The notes under the pieces are model-generated. The model was not told where the DNA came from. It ran no database searches and saw only the letters and a list, made by a program, of their open reading frames with translations. A program made the translations under genes and the position numbers. Below, in pieces: positions 1 through 9,410 of a stretch of 64,000 nt of DNA (its first letter is position 1; every line of letters begins with the position of its first letter). The stretch covers positions 1 to 64,000 of the forward strand of contig CAVQGR010000018.1 in NCBI GenBank assembly GCA_963712105.1, in the 5' to 3' direction. This stretch comes from VBCG01 sp963712105. GTDB lineage: Bacteria > Pseudomonadota > Gammaproteobacteria > Burkholderiales > Casimicrobiaceae.

Positions 1-299
1 TGTTCGCGCCGCTGCTGCTCCTCGGCGCCATCGGCGGCGCCTGCTTCGCGATTCTCGCCAACCGCCTGCTGCCGATGCTCGATCTCCATACGATGTCGTT
101 TGCCGTGGTCGCGATGGCCGCATTTTTCACTGCAGTGGTGCGCGCGCCGCTGACCGGCATCGTGCTGGTTGTTGAAATGACTGCCGCCACTTCGCTGATC
201 GTTCCATCGTTCATCGCCTGCTTCAGCGCGATGTTGACCGCGTCGGCCCTGCGCGGCGAGCCGATCTACGATTCGCTGCGCGCCCGAATGCGCCCTTAG
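1..299 (+). CDS. ClC-family chloride channel, C-terminal fragment
   Basis: This is the last 98 residues of a membrane protein whose start lies before the window; the open frame runs from base 3 to a TAG at 297-299. The fragment is hydrophobic and carries the run AAFFTAVVRAPLTGIVLVVE followed by a final helix, which matches the end of the ClC voltage-gated chloride channel / H+-Cl- exchanger fold. In that fold the Phe/Ala-rich loop and the APLTG segment line the pore. No CBS domains follow, so it is the short bacterial ClcA-type form. Such proteins sit in the inner membrane and exchange chloride for protons. The ion-selectivity glutamates lie outside the window, so channel versus exchanger cannot be judged. 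Confidence 0.8.
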   Translation, partial: FAPLLLLGAIGGACFAILANRLLPMLDLHTMSFAVVAMAAFFTAVVRAPLTGIVLVVEMTAATSLIVPSFIACFSAMLTASALRGEPIYDSLRARMRP

Positions 300-330
300 C
301 GCGACTCGATTCGCGGTTGAGTGTCCTGCG

Positions 331-351
331 GAGGCCGGTGGTGCCGGCCTC
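331..351. terminator. GC-rich hairpin after the ClC gene, possible terminator
   Basis: GAGGCCGG (331-338) and CCGGCCTC (344-351) form a perfect 8-bp stem around a 5-base loop, 32 bases after the ClC stop codon. No T-run follows on either strand, so an intrinsic terminator is only a possibility. Confidence 0.35.
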
Positions 352-427
352 ACGCCGGCCGATGTGAGCAACCCGAGACTTAGGTCCGGGATGTAACCCA
401 TATCTCAGGGTCGTACGAGGCAGACGG

Positions 428-501
428 TGGAGCGGGTGAAGGGAATCGAACCCTCGTCTTAAGCTTGGGAAGCTTCTGCTCTACCATTGAGCTACACCCG
501 C
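428..501 (-). tRNA. tRNA-Gly (anticodon CCC)
   Basis: Read on the minus strand, the 74-nt sequence folds as a complete tRNA. The acceptor stem is GCGGGTG paired with CACCCGC, the D-arm is GCTC/GAGC, the anticodon loop is TTCCCAA (anticodon CCC), and the T-arm contains TTCGATT. Discriminator T and CCA are encoded in the DNA. It closely resembles E. coli glyU, so it decodes GGG. A putative sigma-70 promoter lies directly upstream. Confidence 0.95.
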
Positions 502-510
502 GGTCGGGGC

Positions 511-540
511 ATTTTACGCGCGTCGCCGTGGCAGCGGCAA
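511..540 (-). promoter_or_regulatory. Putative sigma-70 promoter of tRNA-Gly
   Basis: On the minus strand a -35-like TTGCCG (540-535) and a -10-like TAAAAT (516-511) are separated by 18 bases. The -10 ends 9 bases before the first tRNA nucleotide. Spacing and position fit a tRNA promoter. Confidence 0.55.
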
Positions 541-597
541 CGCTCCGCGACTGCCCAGCTGGTCGGGCGCGAACGGAAACGCCCGGCCGGTCCCGAC

Positions 598-1704
598 CTA
601 GCGCCGGTCGTTGAGCATGAAACCGATACCGACCGTGGTCTGGCGCCAGTTGTAGTCGAGCAGGCTCTCGCCGTAGCCGGTGAAGACCTGCACATAGCCC
701 TTGAACGGGAAGCTGCGCGCCGCGGCGCCGCGCACCAGCGGGAAGGCGAAGGCAATCTCGCCCGCGCCCTTGCCGGTACGCAGGTTGCCTCGCGCCATGG
801 CAGTGAACAGGTAATCGCCGCGCCGGTAAATGGCCCGCAGGTCCCCATAACCCAGGTAGTCGGTGATGTCCGGGTTGTCGTCCTTGTTCGGATCCTCGGA
901 GATCCGGGCCCAGCCGCGCGCCAGCAGCGCGAGTTGGCCACCTTCCTGCCAATCGCGTTCGAATCCGGCCTCGGCATAGACACGGTTCCAGCTGCGCGAC
1001 GCGTTGCCCGATTGCCCGTTGGACTGGTGGGCAAAGCCGAAATTGAGCATGCGCCAGGCAAACCCATCGCCGTCGTTCTTCACACCGAACAACTCGGGTC
1101 GCAGCGCGATGATCGCCTCGGGCTGGTAATTGGTCTCGCGAAATGGCCGCGAATCGGGGGCATCGAATACCTGCCACCAGCTTTGCTGCGTGTACGCGAG
1201 CCAGAGGCCGTAGGCATGATCGTCGCGGTCGAAGATCCGCACCTTGGCGGAGATCTGGAACTTGACGCCCTTGGGATCCGTGCTCGGCTGGTCGTCGTAC
1301 ACGCGCTCGGGCGAGGACTGCGGCGCTGCGTCGAACGGGCTGGTGCCGTAGGCGACCAGGTAGTTCGGGTGGTATTGCCTGATTTCGAACTTGCTCTCCT
1401 CGGCGCTGACATCGAAGCCCCAGAATTCGCCGAGGATGCCGCCGGCGGCGGCGATGCGACCCGCCGCGCCGGCAGGCCTTTCTCCGGCGGCTGTCGCCGC
1501 ACTGTCGCGCAGGCGTTCATGTTCGCGCCGCGCATCGCTGCGCCGGGTGACGGCGTCGTAGCAATCCAGCCGGGCCATCCGGTTGCCGATCGCGTGGCAG
1601 TCGGCGATCGTCCGCGCATCACTCGCGGCGGCATCTTTTGCCGTCGCCGTGGCTGCGGTCGTCGCAAAAACGAGGCCCAGCGCCATTGAGATCCAATTCT
1701 GCAT
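598..1704 (-). CDS. pldA: Outer membrane phospholipase A (OMPLA family)
   Basis: This 368-residue protein starts with a signal peptide (MQNWISMALGLVF and a cleavage region near TATA-KDA), so it is exported to the outer membrane. The C-terminal two thirds alternate beta strands like a 12-stranded barrel. The OMPLA active-site block HQSNGQSG followed by SRSWNR supplies the catalytic His, Ser and Asn, so it should hydrolyse ester bonds of outer-membrane phospholipids, typically when dimerised with calcium. I chose the ATG at 1704 because AAGGTGA precedes it by a good distance; a GTG nine codons upstream (1731) lacks this. The stretch between signal peptide and barrel contains RLDCYD, a short motif seen in periplasmic proteins of this group. 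It is the only gene between the tRNA and the thiC leader. Confidence 0.88.
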   Translation of the reverse strand: MQNWISMALGLVFATTAATATAKDAAASDARTIADCHAIGNRMARLDCYDAVTRRSDARREHERLRDSAATAAGERPAGAAGRIAAAGGILGEFWGFDVSAEESKFEIRQYHPNYLVAYGTSPFDAAPQSSPERVYDDQPSTDPKGVKFQISAKVRIFDRDDHAYGLWLAYTQQSWWQVFDAPDSRPFRETNYQPEAIIALRPELFGVKNDGDGFAWRMLNFGFAHQSNGQSGNASRSWNRVYAEAGFERDWQEGGQLALLARGWARISEDPNKDDNPDITDYLGYGDLRAIYRRGDYLFTAMARGNLRTGKGAGEIAFAFPLVRGAAARSFPFKGYVQVFTGYGESLLDYNWRQTTVGIGFMLNDRR

Positions 1705-1814
1705 TCTCGTCACCTTGGTTCCAATTTCCACCCGCGGCCTTTTACCGGGTGTCGCCAGAGGGGCGACACCGCCGCAGATTGCCTGTCAGGCAGTTTCAGC
1801 GTAACGTGGTTCCA

Positions 1815-1899
1815 ACGCTAGGGGTCCTGCCGGCATTGCCGGCGGGTGAGACCAAACCCTTGGAACCTGATCCGGATAATGCCGGCGAGAGGGAAGCGT
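1815..1899 (+). promoter_or_regulatory. TPP riboswitch (THI element)
   Basis: The leader of thiC carries the conserved thiamine pyrophosphate aptamer. P1 forms between ACGCT (1815-1819) and AGCGT (1895-1899). A GC-rich P3 hairpin ends in the conserved TGAGA. The P4/P5 signature ACCTGATCCGGATAATGC is followed by the GAGAGGGAA end. TPP binding should lower thiC expression. A Shine-Dalgarno-masking hairpin downstream suggests control at translation. Confidence 0.95.
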
Positions 1900-1915
1900 G
1901 AAGCCCGTTCTTCCG

Positions 1916-1941
1916 CTCCTCGCGCCCTAGACTTCGAGGAG
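1916..1941 (+). promoter_or_regulatory. Shine-Dalgarno-sequestering hairpin of the thiC riboswitch
   Basis: CTCCTCG (1916-1922) can pair perfectly over 7 bp with CGAGGAG (1935-1941), which contains the thiC ribosome binding site six bases before the ATG. The loop is 12 bases. This would be the expression platform of the riboswitch, hiding the site when TPP is bound. The pairing is seen in the sequence; the switching is inferred. Confidence 0.7.
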
Positions 1942-1947
1942 AAACCC

Positions 1948-3833
<1,886 letters not shown>

Positions 3834-3873
3834 GTCAGGCGGGATTCCGCGCTCCGCCGGCGCCCGGGCGAGC

Positions 3874-4440
3874 CTAGTTCACGTCGCCGCAGAAAATCTC
3901 CCGGTCACCGTCGGCAGGCGCGCTGCGCACCACGATCGCATAGCCACCCGCGCGCAACTCCGCAAGCGGCAGCGGCGCGACGTTGCTCACCGTGAACGGG
4001 CCGTGGGCCGGCGCCAGCGCGGTGCTCGCCGGCGAGCCTGCAAGCACGGTGCGCAGCAGCGGATACGCCGGTGGGGAGACCAGCGCGCCGCAGCGGCCGC
4101 GATGGATGAACGTGTACAGGTGAACCGGCCGCGACACGATCATCGCCGGCACGCCGGTGACCTCGATCTGCACGCGCGTGCCGCGGTCCTGCGGCATCAG
4201 GAAGGCGCGGCCGGTCTGCGCGGGAAGGTCGGGTCCGGGCTTCAGGTTCACGGTGACGAACTCGCGCGACGGCGCGTTGCCGCCGGCGGCGCAGCCAACA
4301 AGCAGCGCCGCGGCCATCGCCAGCGCCAGTCCCGATGCGATGCATCGGCAGCGCCACAGCCTGCAGCGCGACGGCGGCTGCGGCCGTAGACGGCGATCGA
4401 TCGGCAGATGCGGCTTGTGGTCCGCAAGGTCGTTCATCAC
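3874..4440 (-). CDS. Predicted lipoprotein of unknown function
   Basis: The 188-residue product has a long basic N-terminus, a hydrophobic segment and a lipobox (LLVGC, Cys at about residue 50), so it is probably a lipoprotein facing the periplasm. The rest, about 138 residues, is a beta-rich domain with two later cysteines (GRCG and IFCGDVN) that could form a disulfide. I do not recognise a family. The long N-terminus before the hydrophobic stretch hints that the true start is further in, but no better start codon with a ribosome site is obvious. It is convergent with thiC and divergent from the pseudouridine synthase gene, so it is probably its own transcription unit. Confidence 0.6.
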   Translation of the reverse strand: MMNDLADHKPHLPIDRRLRPQPPSRCRLWRCRCIASGLALAMAAALLVGCAAGGNAPSREFVTVNLKPGPDLPAQTGRAFLMPQDRGTRVQIEVTGVPAMIVSRPVHLYTFIHRGRCGALVSPPAYPLLRTVLAGSPASTALAPAHGPFTVSNVAPLPLAELRAGGYAIVVRSAPADGDREIFCGDVN

Positions 4441-4637
4441 ATTTCTCCGCGGAAAGCGCTCGCCATTGTGGCATCGCCCGCCGGCGGAATCTCATTCCCG
4501 CCGCGACGCGCTTCCGCAGTCCATCGGGCAATTCCCGTCCGGCGGCGGGGCGGATGTTGCGCCATCGCGCCCGCCGCGGCCCGGCGGCCCGCTATGATGC
4601 GCTCTGGCCGTCGCCTCATGCGGTCGACCTCCAGCCC

Positions 4638-5771
4638 ATGGCCCGACCCACGCTCAAAGTCACCAAACCGGTCGATCCGACCGCCGCGCCCAAGGCGCCG
4701 ACGTCGCGCGCGTGGCGGGCGGCGCACGGCCAGCCGCCACAACGATCGCCGTCGAAGACTGCCGCCTCGTCTGTGGCGCCGGCTGTGCCGGATCCGACCG
4801 CCTCGCCGACGCGCACCGATGCGCCGATGCCCGCGAAGACCGGCTCGCGGCGACGCGGCAAACCTGCGGCGGCAGTCGGCGAAGCTCCGGCAGGCGCGCG
4901 CCCGCCACGCGCGCAAGCTGCCGGCAAGAAGCCACAAGGGGCAGCGCGCACGCCCGACACCAGACGGCGGACGGCAGATCCCGCGCCACCGGCGCGTCCG
5001 GTGCGTGCGCCGCAACCACGCGCACCGCAGAACGTCGGCAACGACGATCCCCGGCTGTCCAAGCGCATGAGCGAACTCGGCCTGTGCTCGCGCCGCGAGG
5101 CAGATGACTGGATCGTCAACGGCTGGGTGCGCGTCGACGGCAAGGTCGTCGACATCCTCGGCACGCGCGTGTCGGGCAGTTCACGCATCGACATCGACCC
5201 GGCCGCGACGCAGCACCAGGGCGAACTTGTGACCATCGTGCTCAACAAGCCGATCGGCTATGTCTCCGGACAGGCCGAAGACGGCCACACGCCGGCCATG
5301 ACGCTGATCAAGCCGGACAACCGTTGGCCCGACGACCCGGCGCCGATCAAATTCAGGATGAACCATCTGCGCGGGCTCGCGCCAGCCGGGAGGCTGGATA
5401 TCGACTCGACCGGGCTGATCGTCTTCACGCAGGATGGCCGCGTCGCCAAGCGACTGATCGGCCGCGACTCTGAGGTCGAGAAGGAATACCTGGTGCGCGT
5501 GGAGGGCACGCTGTCGGACCAGGACATGAAGCTGCTCCAGCACGGCCTCGAACTCGACGGCGTCAAGCTGAAGCCCGCCAAGGTGTCCTGGCAGAACGAG
5601 CATCAACTGCGCTTCGTCCTGCGCGAGGGCCGCAAGCGGCAGATCCGTCGCATGTGCGAGCTGGTGAATCTTTCCGTGACCGCGTTGAAGCGCGTGCGCA
5701 GCGGTGGCGTGCCGCTGGGACCGCTGCCGGTCGGGCAGTGGCGCTACCTGCGCCGCGACGAGAAGTTCTAG
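4638..5771 (+). CDS. rluF: 23S rRNA pseudouridine synthase, RluF-like, with long N-terminal extension
   Basis: This RsuA-family enzyme turns a uridine in rRNA into pseudouridine. An S4 RNA-binding domain begins near residue 137 (DPRLSKRMSELGLCSRREAD). The catalytic domain follows, with the family motif GRLDIDSTGLIVF, whose Asp is the nucleophile, and the later RKRQIRRMCE segment. The end (VRSGGVPLGPLPVGQWRYL) resembles RluF, which modifies U2604 of 23S rRNA in E. coli, more than RluB or RsuA; the exact target is inferred. Residues 1-136 are a Pro/Ala/Arg/Lys-rich, low-complexity tail, probably disordered and RNA-binding. I chose the ATG at 4638 because the upstream open stretch in the same frame looks non-coding. 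The 377-residue length reflects the tail. Confidence 0.85.
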   Translation: MARPTLKVTKPVDPTAAPKAPTSRAWRAAHGQPPQRSPSKTAASSVAPAVPDPTASPTRTDAPMPAKTGSRRRGKPAAAVGEAPAGARPPRAQAAGKKPQGAARTPDTRRRTADPAPPARPVRAPQPRAPQNVGNDDPRLSKRMSELGLCSRREADDWIVNGWVRVDGKVVDILGTRVSGSSRIDIDPAATQHQGELVTIVLNKPIGYVSGQAEDGHTPAMTLIKPDNRWPDDPAPIKFRMNHLRGLAPAGRLDIDSTGLIVFTQDGRVAKRLIGRDSEVEKEYLVRVEGTLSDQDMKLLQHGLELDGVKLKPAKVSWQNEHQLRFVLREGRKRQIRRMCELVNLSVTALKRVRSGGVPLGPLPVGQWRYLRRDEKF

Positions 5772-5809
5772 CCGCGCGATTTCTGTTCGCGCCCGCGCGA
5801 CCGTCCGGG

Positions 5810-6886
5810 TCAGGACGCCATCGCGATGCGCACCGGCATGCGCCGGCGTCCGCGCGCAGGCGTGCCGGATCCGAAGCGGCCGGGAATCGCCGCGCCGCAA
5901 TGCCCGCAGGCGCCCTCGGCCGTGACCTCGTAGGCCAGGATCTCGTGCCAGTCGCGGACGATCAGCGGCTTGCCGCAGTCCGGACAGGACGTGGTGCCGC
6001 CGCTTGGGTCGTGCACGTTGCCGGTGTAGACGTAGCGCAGGCCTTCGCCGCGCGCGATCGCGCGGGCGCGCGTGAGCGTCGCCCCCGGCGTGGCCGCGAC
6101 GTCGATCATCTTGTAGTCCGGATGGAACGCCGTGAAGTGCAGCGGCACGTCCGGTCCGAGCTCGCGGGCAATCCAGCGGGACATCGCCGTCAGTTCGGCG
6201 TCGGAGTCGTTTTTTCCTGGAATGAGCAGCGTGGTGATCTCGAGCCAGCAGTCGGTCTCATGCCGGACGTACGCCAGCGTGTCGAGCACCGGCGCCAGCC
6301 GGGCACCGCAGAGCTTCACGTAGAAGTCGTCGGTGAAGGCCTTCAGGTCGACGTTGGCCGCGTCCATCCTGGCGAAGAACTCGCGCCGCGCGTCGGTGCC
6401 GATGTAGCCGGCGGTGACGGCCACGGTGGCGATGCCGCGCGCGCGGCAGGCATCGGCGGTATCCATCGCATACTCGGCGAAGATCACCGGGTCGTTGTAG
6501 GTGAACGCCACGCTGCGGCAATCGTGTCCGGCTGCGGTGGCGGCGATCGCCTCCGGCGAAGCGGCGTCCATCAGCGTGTCCATCTCGCGCGACTTGCTGA
6601 TGTCCCAGTTCTGGCAGAACTTGCAGGCGAGGTTGCAGCCGGCGGTGCCGAACGAGAACACCGTCGAGCCCGGATAGAAATGGTTGAGCGGCTTCTTCTC
6701 GATGGGATCGATGCAGAAGCCCGACGAGCGGCCGTAGGTGGTGAGCGCGATGCCCTCACCCTGGCGCTGGCGCACGAAGCAGGCGCCACGCTGCCCGTCG
6801 TGCAGCCGGCAATCGCGCGGGCATAGGTCGCACTGGATGCGCCCGTCGGGCAGCGCATGCCACCAGCGTCCCGGAAAATCGCTCAT
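5810..6886 (-). CDS. amrS: AmmeMemoRadiSam system radical SAM enzyme
   Basis: This 358-residue radical SAM protein carries the cluster motif CNLACKFC (CxxxCxxC). It also has an N-terminal cysteine set (CDLCPRDC) and a C-terminal CPDCG/CGHCG zinc-ribbon-like tail. It belongs to the family related to glycyl-radical-enzyme activases that travels with AMMECR1 and MEMO proteins; its reaction is not established to my knowledge. The ATG at 6886 follows GGAGGTGA and overlaps the amrA stop codon in an ATGA, so the two are translationally coupled. An upstream in-frame start would intrude into amrA and has no site. It is the last gene of the amrB-amrA-amrS set. Confidence 0.9.
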   Translation of the reverse strand: MSDFPGRWWHALPDGRIQCDLCPRDCRLHDGQRGACFVRQRQGEGIALTTYGRSSGFCIDPIEKKPLNHFYPGSTVFSFGTAGCNLACKFCQNWDISKSREMDTLMDAASPEAIAATAAGHDCRSVAFTYNDPVIFAEYAMDTADACRARGIATVAVTAGYIGTDARREFFARMDAANVDLKAFTDDFYVKLCGARLAPVLDTLAYVRHETDCWLEITTLLIPGKNDSDAELTAMSRWIARELGPDVPLHFTAFHPDYKMIDVAATPGATLTRARAIARGEGLRYVYTGNVHDPSGGTTSCPDCGKPLIVRDWHEILAYEVTAEGACGHCGAAIPGRFGSGTPARGRRRMPVRIAMAS

Positions 6887-7464
6887 TGCGTCACCTCCAC
6901 CGACAGGAACTCGCTCTCCTTCCATTTGGTCACCCGGTAGCGGCGAACGTTCATCTCCACGTGCCAGAAATCGGCCGGCAGGCCGGCCTTGCGCTTCAAC
7001 TCAGCCAGGAACGCGCGCGGCTCGGGTAGCGCCTCCCAGACCTGCGGCAGGAACGTCGCGCGATGCCGGCCGTATTCGATGATCACCCCATCCACGCCGG
7101 GTGCGAGTTGCGCCAGCACCTGCGCCTCGCCCCTGTGGCGCAGCGGTTCGCTGGCGCCCAGCAGCGACACCTCGACCAGGGTCGTGTCGAATTCGACGGC
7201 GGCCAGCGGCGGAAAGCGCGGATCGCCGAAGGCGGCGGCGAGTGCGTTGGCGCGCACGTCCTGTGCAAGCGCTCGCCGCGGCTCCAGCGAGCCGATGCAG
7301 CCGCGCAGCGCGCCTTCGCGCATCAACGTGACGAACGTCGCGCCGGGAGCGCCAAGCGCCGGATGCGCGTCGTCGGCCGGGCCGCGGCCGGCGCGCCCGA
7401 ACGCGCCGCCGATCGACGTGCGAGCGATGCCGACGAGGCTCCGGCCGAGCACGGCTGCACTCAC
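6883..7464 (-). CDS. amrA: AmmeMemoRadiSam system protein A (AMMECR1 domain)
   Basis: The 193-residue protein is a single AMMECR1 domain, recognised by the motif LRGCIGSLEP near its middle and the C-terminal FWHVEMNVRRYRV stretch. The human homologue is the AMMECR1 gene product; the molecular role is unknown. I set the start at the GTG at 7464, which overlaps the amrB stop in a GTGA, since the longer open frame upstream is only the shadow of amrB. The downstream end overlaps amrS in an ATGA. Overlaps on both sides suggest stoichiometric production and a joint complex or pathway with MEMO and the radical SAM enzyme. Confidence 0.88.
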   Translation of the reverse strand: MSAAVLGRSLVGIARTSIGGAFGRAGRGPADDAHPALGAPGATFVTLMREGALRGCIGSLEPRRALAQDVRANALAAAFGDPRFPPLAAVEFDTTLVEVSLLGASEPLRHRGEAQVLAQLAPGVDGVIIEYGRHRATFLPQVWEALPEPRAFLAELKRKAGLPADFWHVEMNVRRYRVTKWKESEFLSVEVTQ

Positions 7465-8264
7465 CGCGCCGCCTGCGGCGTGAATGCGAACGCCCCGTAG
7501 CCGACGACCCGCGAACGGTCGCCGGCCGTGTCCCCCGAATTGCGCAAGTCGAGCAGATGCGGGACGAGGCCGCGCCGCCGCGCGACGGCGAGCAACCCAT
7601 TGACCGGCGTGGCACCGCAGGCCTGCTCGTGGCCGATGCCGGGGCGAAGGGCGAGGATCGTCTCTGCGGTACCCCGGTCGATGGCACGCGCCTCGTCGTA
7701 GCGGTGGTAGTGCGACAGGTCGGAGCTGACGACGATCAGTGTTTCGGGACCGCCCCACAGGAGATCAAGCACGGCGGCGACGTCCGCCGTCGACGCGGCG
7801 CCGACCACGAACGGCACCAGCGTGAAATTGGCGAGCGTCGCCCGCAGGAACGGCAACTGCACCTCAAGGGAATGTTCCTGCGCATGCGCGGCGTCGTCGA
7901 CGACCACCTGCGGCAATGCGCTTGCTCGCGTCACGGCCTCGGCGTCGATGGCAACCTCACCCAGCGGCGTCGCGAAGGCCCGCACCGACGGCAGCGCCAA
8001 TCCGGCGATGGGAACGCGATGCGCCGGGCCCAGCAGCACGACGCGGCGGACCGCGTCTCGTATCGCCCCGAGCGCCGCATAGGCATGTCCCGCCACCGGA
8101 CCCGAGTAGACATAGCCGGCATGCGGGACCACCAGGGCCTTGGGCGCCGGTCCCGCGTACGCCCGCGCGCCGGCCAGGCAGGTGCGGACGTCGGCGGCGA
8201 GCGCCGCCGGTGAACCCGGATAGAAGTGGCCAGCCATCGCGGCCGGCCGGATGTTGTGCATCAT
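7461..8264 (-). CDS. amrB: AmmeMemoRadiSam system protein B (MEMO1 family)
   Basis: The 267-residue protein is a MEMO-family member, related in fold to class III extradiol dioxygenases. The presumed metal-site residues of MEMO are present: His in VPHAGYVYSG, His in GPAHR and Cys in ACGATPV. SSDLSHY and EHSLEVQLPFL are further family motifs. Human MEMO1 has been linked to copper, iron and redox signalling; the bacterial role is open. Two adjacent ATG codons (8264 and 8261) follow AGGAAGG; I use the first. It overlaps amrA by four bases. A small open frame upstream ends in an ATGA with this start, so amrB may be coupled to it and co-transcribed with the NYN gene. Confidence 0.9.
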   Translation of the reverse strand: MMHNIRPAAMAGHFYPGSPAALAADVRTCLAGARAYAGPAPKALVVPHAGYVYSGPVAGHAYAALGAIRDAVRRVVLLGPAHRVPIAGLALPSVRAFATPLGEVAIDAEAVTRASALPQVVVDDAAHAQEHSLEVQLPFLRATLANFTLVPFVVGAASTADVAAVLDLLWGGPETLIVVSSDLSHYHRYDEARAIDRGTAETILALRPGIGHEQACGATPVNGLLAVARRRGLVPHLLDLRNSGDTAGDRSRVVGYGAFAFTPQAAR

Positions 8265-8389
8265 CTGGCCTGACCTTCCTTGGGAGGCGAAGGGCTTGGG
8301 CTGTCGCGGAACATCTCCCGAATGACCCGCACCCATGCAGGATCAATGGGGGCGGCCGGCAGGATCTCAATGGCGGCATCGGCCGCCAT
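8261..8389 (-). CDS. Possible 42-residue small protein upstream of amrB
   Basis: A short open frame starts with ATG five bases after the stop codon of the NYN gene. It ends in a TGA that overlaps the first amrB ATG in an ATGA. It would encode 42 residues, first an amphipathic-looking stretch (DPAWVRVIREMFRD) and then a Pro/Ser/Lys-rich tail. No clear ribosome site precedes it, and the family is unknown to me. The neat packing between two genes on the same strand is the only argument for it; it may instead be plain intergenic sequence. Confidence 0.3.
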   Translation of the reverse strand: MAADAAIEILPAAPIDPAWVRVIREMFRDSPSPSPPKEGQAR

Positions 8390-8393
8390 CGTG

Positions 8394-9296
8394 TCAGTCG
8401 TCGCTGCCGGCCAGCCGAACGATGTAACCGCCCGATTTCTCGTCGCGTTCGAGCAGCAGCGCACCACGGCGCGCGGCCTCCTCGAGCATGCCGTTGAAGG
8501 AGCGAAAGCCGTAGTAGGACTCGGCGAAGCCCGGGTTCACGCGCTTGATCGCCTGCTTGACCATCGACCCCCAGACCTTATCGCCGCCGTCGCGCTCGCT
8601 TGCCAGCGCTTCGACGGTGCCGACGATGAGGTCGATCGCCTCGATCCGGCGCTCCTCGTCGCCGGTGGGCGCCGCGGCTGCCGTCGCGACAGGTTCGGCC
8701 GGGGCAGCGCCTTTCCCGGTGCTCTTCGCTGCGCTTTTCGACGTTTTCTTCGCGCCGCCTGCCGCCTTGGCGTCGGCCCTGGGCTTGACCGCCGTTTTCT
8801 TTGCGGCCCGCTTCTTCTGCTCGCGCACCAGGTCGTCGTAGTAGATGAATTCGTCGCAGTTGGCGATCAGCAGGTCGGAGGTCGAGTTCTTGACGCCGAC
8901 GCCGATGACGATCTTGTCGTTCTCGCGCAGCTTGGAGACCAGCGGCGAGAAATCCGAGTCGCCGCTGATGATCACGAAGGTGTCGACGTGCGACTTGGTG
9001 TAGCACAGGTCGAGCGCGTCGACGACCATGCGGATGTCGGCGGAGTTCTTGCCCGACTGGCGCACATGCGGAATCTCGATCAGTTCGAACGACGCCTCGT
9101 GCATCGGCGCCTTGAACTCCTTGTAGCGGTCCCAGTCGCAATAGGCCTTCTTGACCACGATGCTGCCCTTGAGCAGCAGCCGTTCGAGAATCCTGCCGAT
9201 GTCGAATTTGTCGTAGTCGGCGTCGCGCACGCCGAGCGCGATGTTCTCGAAATCGCAGAACAGCGCCATGTTGGTCACGTCAGAGGAAGAGGCCAT
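8394..9296 (-). CDS. NYN-domain (PIN-like) protein with C-terminal OST-HTH/LOTUS domain
   Basis: The 300-residue protein has an N-terminal NYN domain (about residues 8-145) of the LabA/DUF88 type. FCDFEN and ISGDSDF carry the acidic residues of a PIN-like nuclease centre, so RNA cleavage is the likely activity. A Lys/Ala-rich low-complexity linker (about 155-215) joins it to a C-terminal winged-helix-like OST-HTH (LOTUS) domain (VWGSMVKQAIKRVNPGF and following), which binds RNA in other proteins. Start is the ATG at 9296; longer frames upstream run into the divergent yceH gene. It is followed at close range by the amr genes on the same strand, so it may head that operon. Confidence 0.82.
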   Translation of the reverse strand: MASSSDVTNMALFCDFENIALGVRDADYDKFDIGRILERLLLKGSIVVKKAYCDWDRYKEFKAPMHEASFELIEIPHVRQSGKNSADIRMVVDALDLCYTKSHVDTFVIISGDSDFSPLVSKLRENDKIVIGVGVKNSTSDLLIANCDEFIYYDDLVREQKKRAAKKTAVKPRADAKAAGGAKKTSKSAAKSTGKGAAPAEPVATAAAAPTGDEERRIEAIDLIVGTVEALASERDGGDKVWGSMVKQAIKRVNPGFAESYYGFRSFNGMLEEAARRGALLLERDEKSGGYIVRLAGSDD

Positions 9297-9410
9297 CGCT
9301 CGCAGGTCCGAGTGGGTCGAAACGACACGATACCAGTCCCGCCTTCCACCGGCATGGCAAGATGACGCGCAACGACGGCTGCCAGCCGCCTGCATGGGAG
9401 TTCTTGAACG

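Noticed and set aside
331..351. Strong rho-independent terminator after the ClC gene
   Set aside because: The hairpin is good but no T-run follows; kept only as a low-confidence feature.
1846..1947. In-frame extension of ThiC starting at base 1846
   Set aside because: It lies inside the TPP aptamer; the ATG at 1948 has a proper ribosome site and matches the family start.
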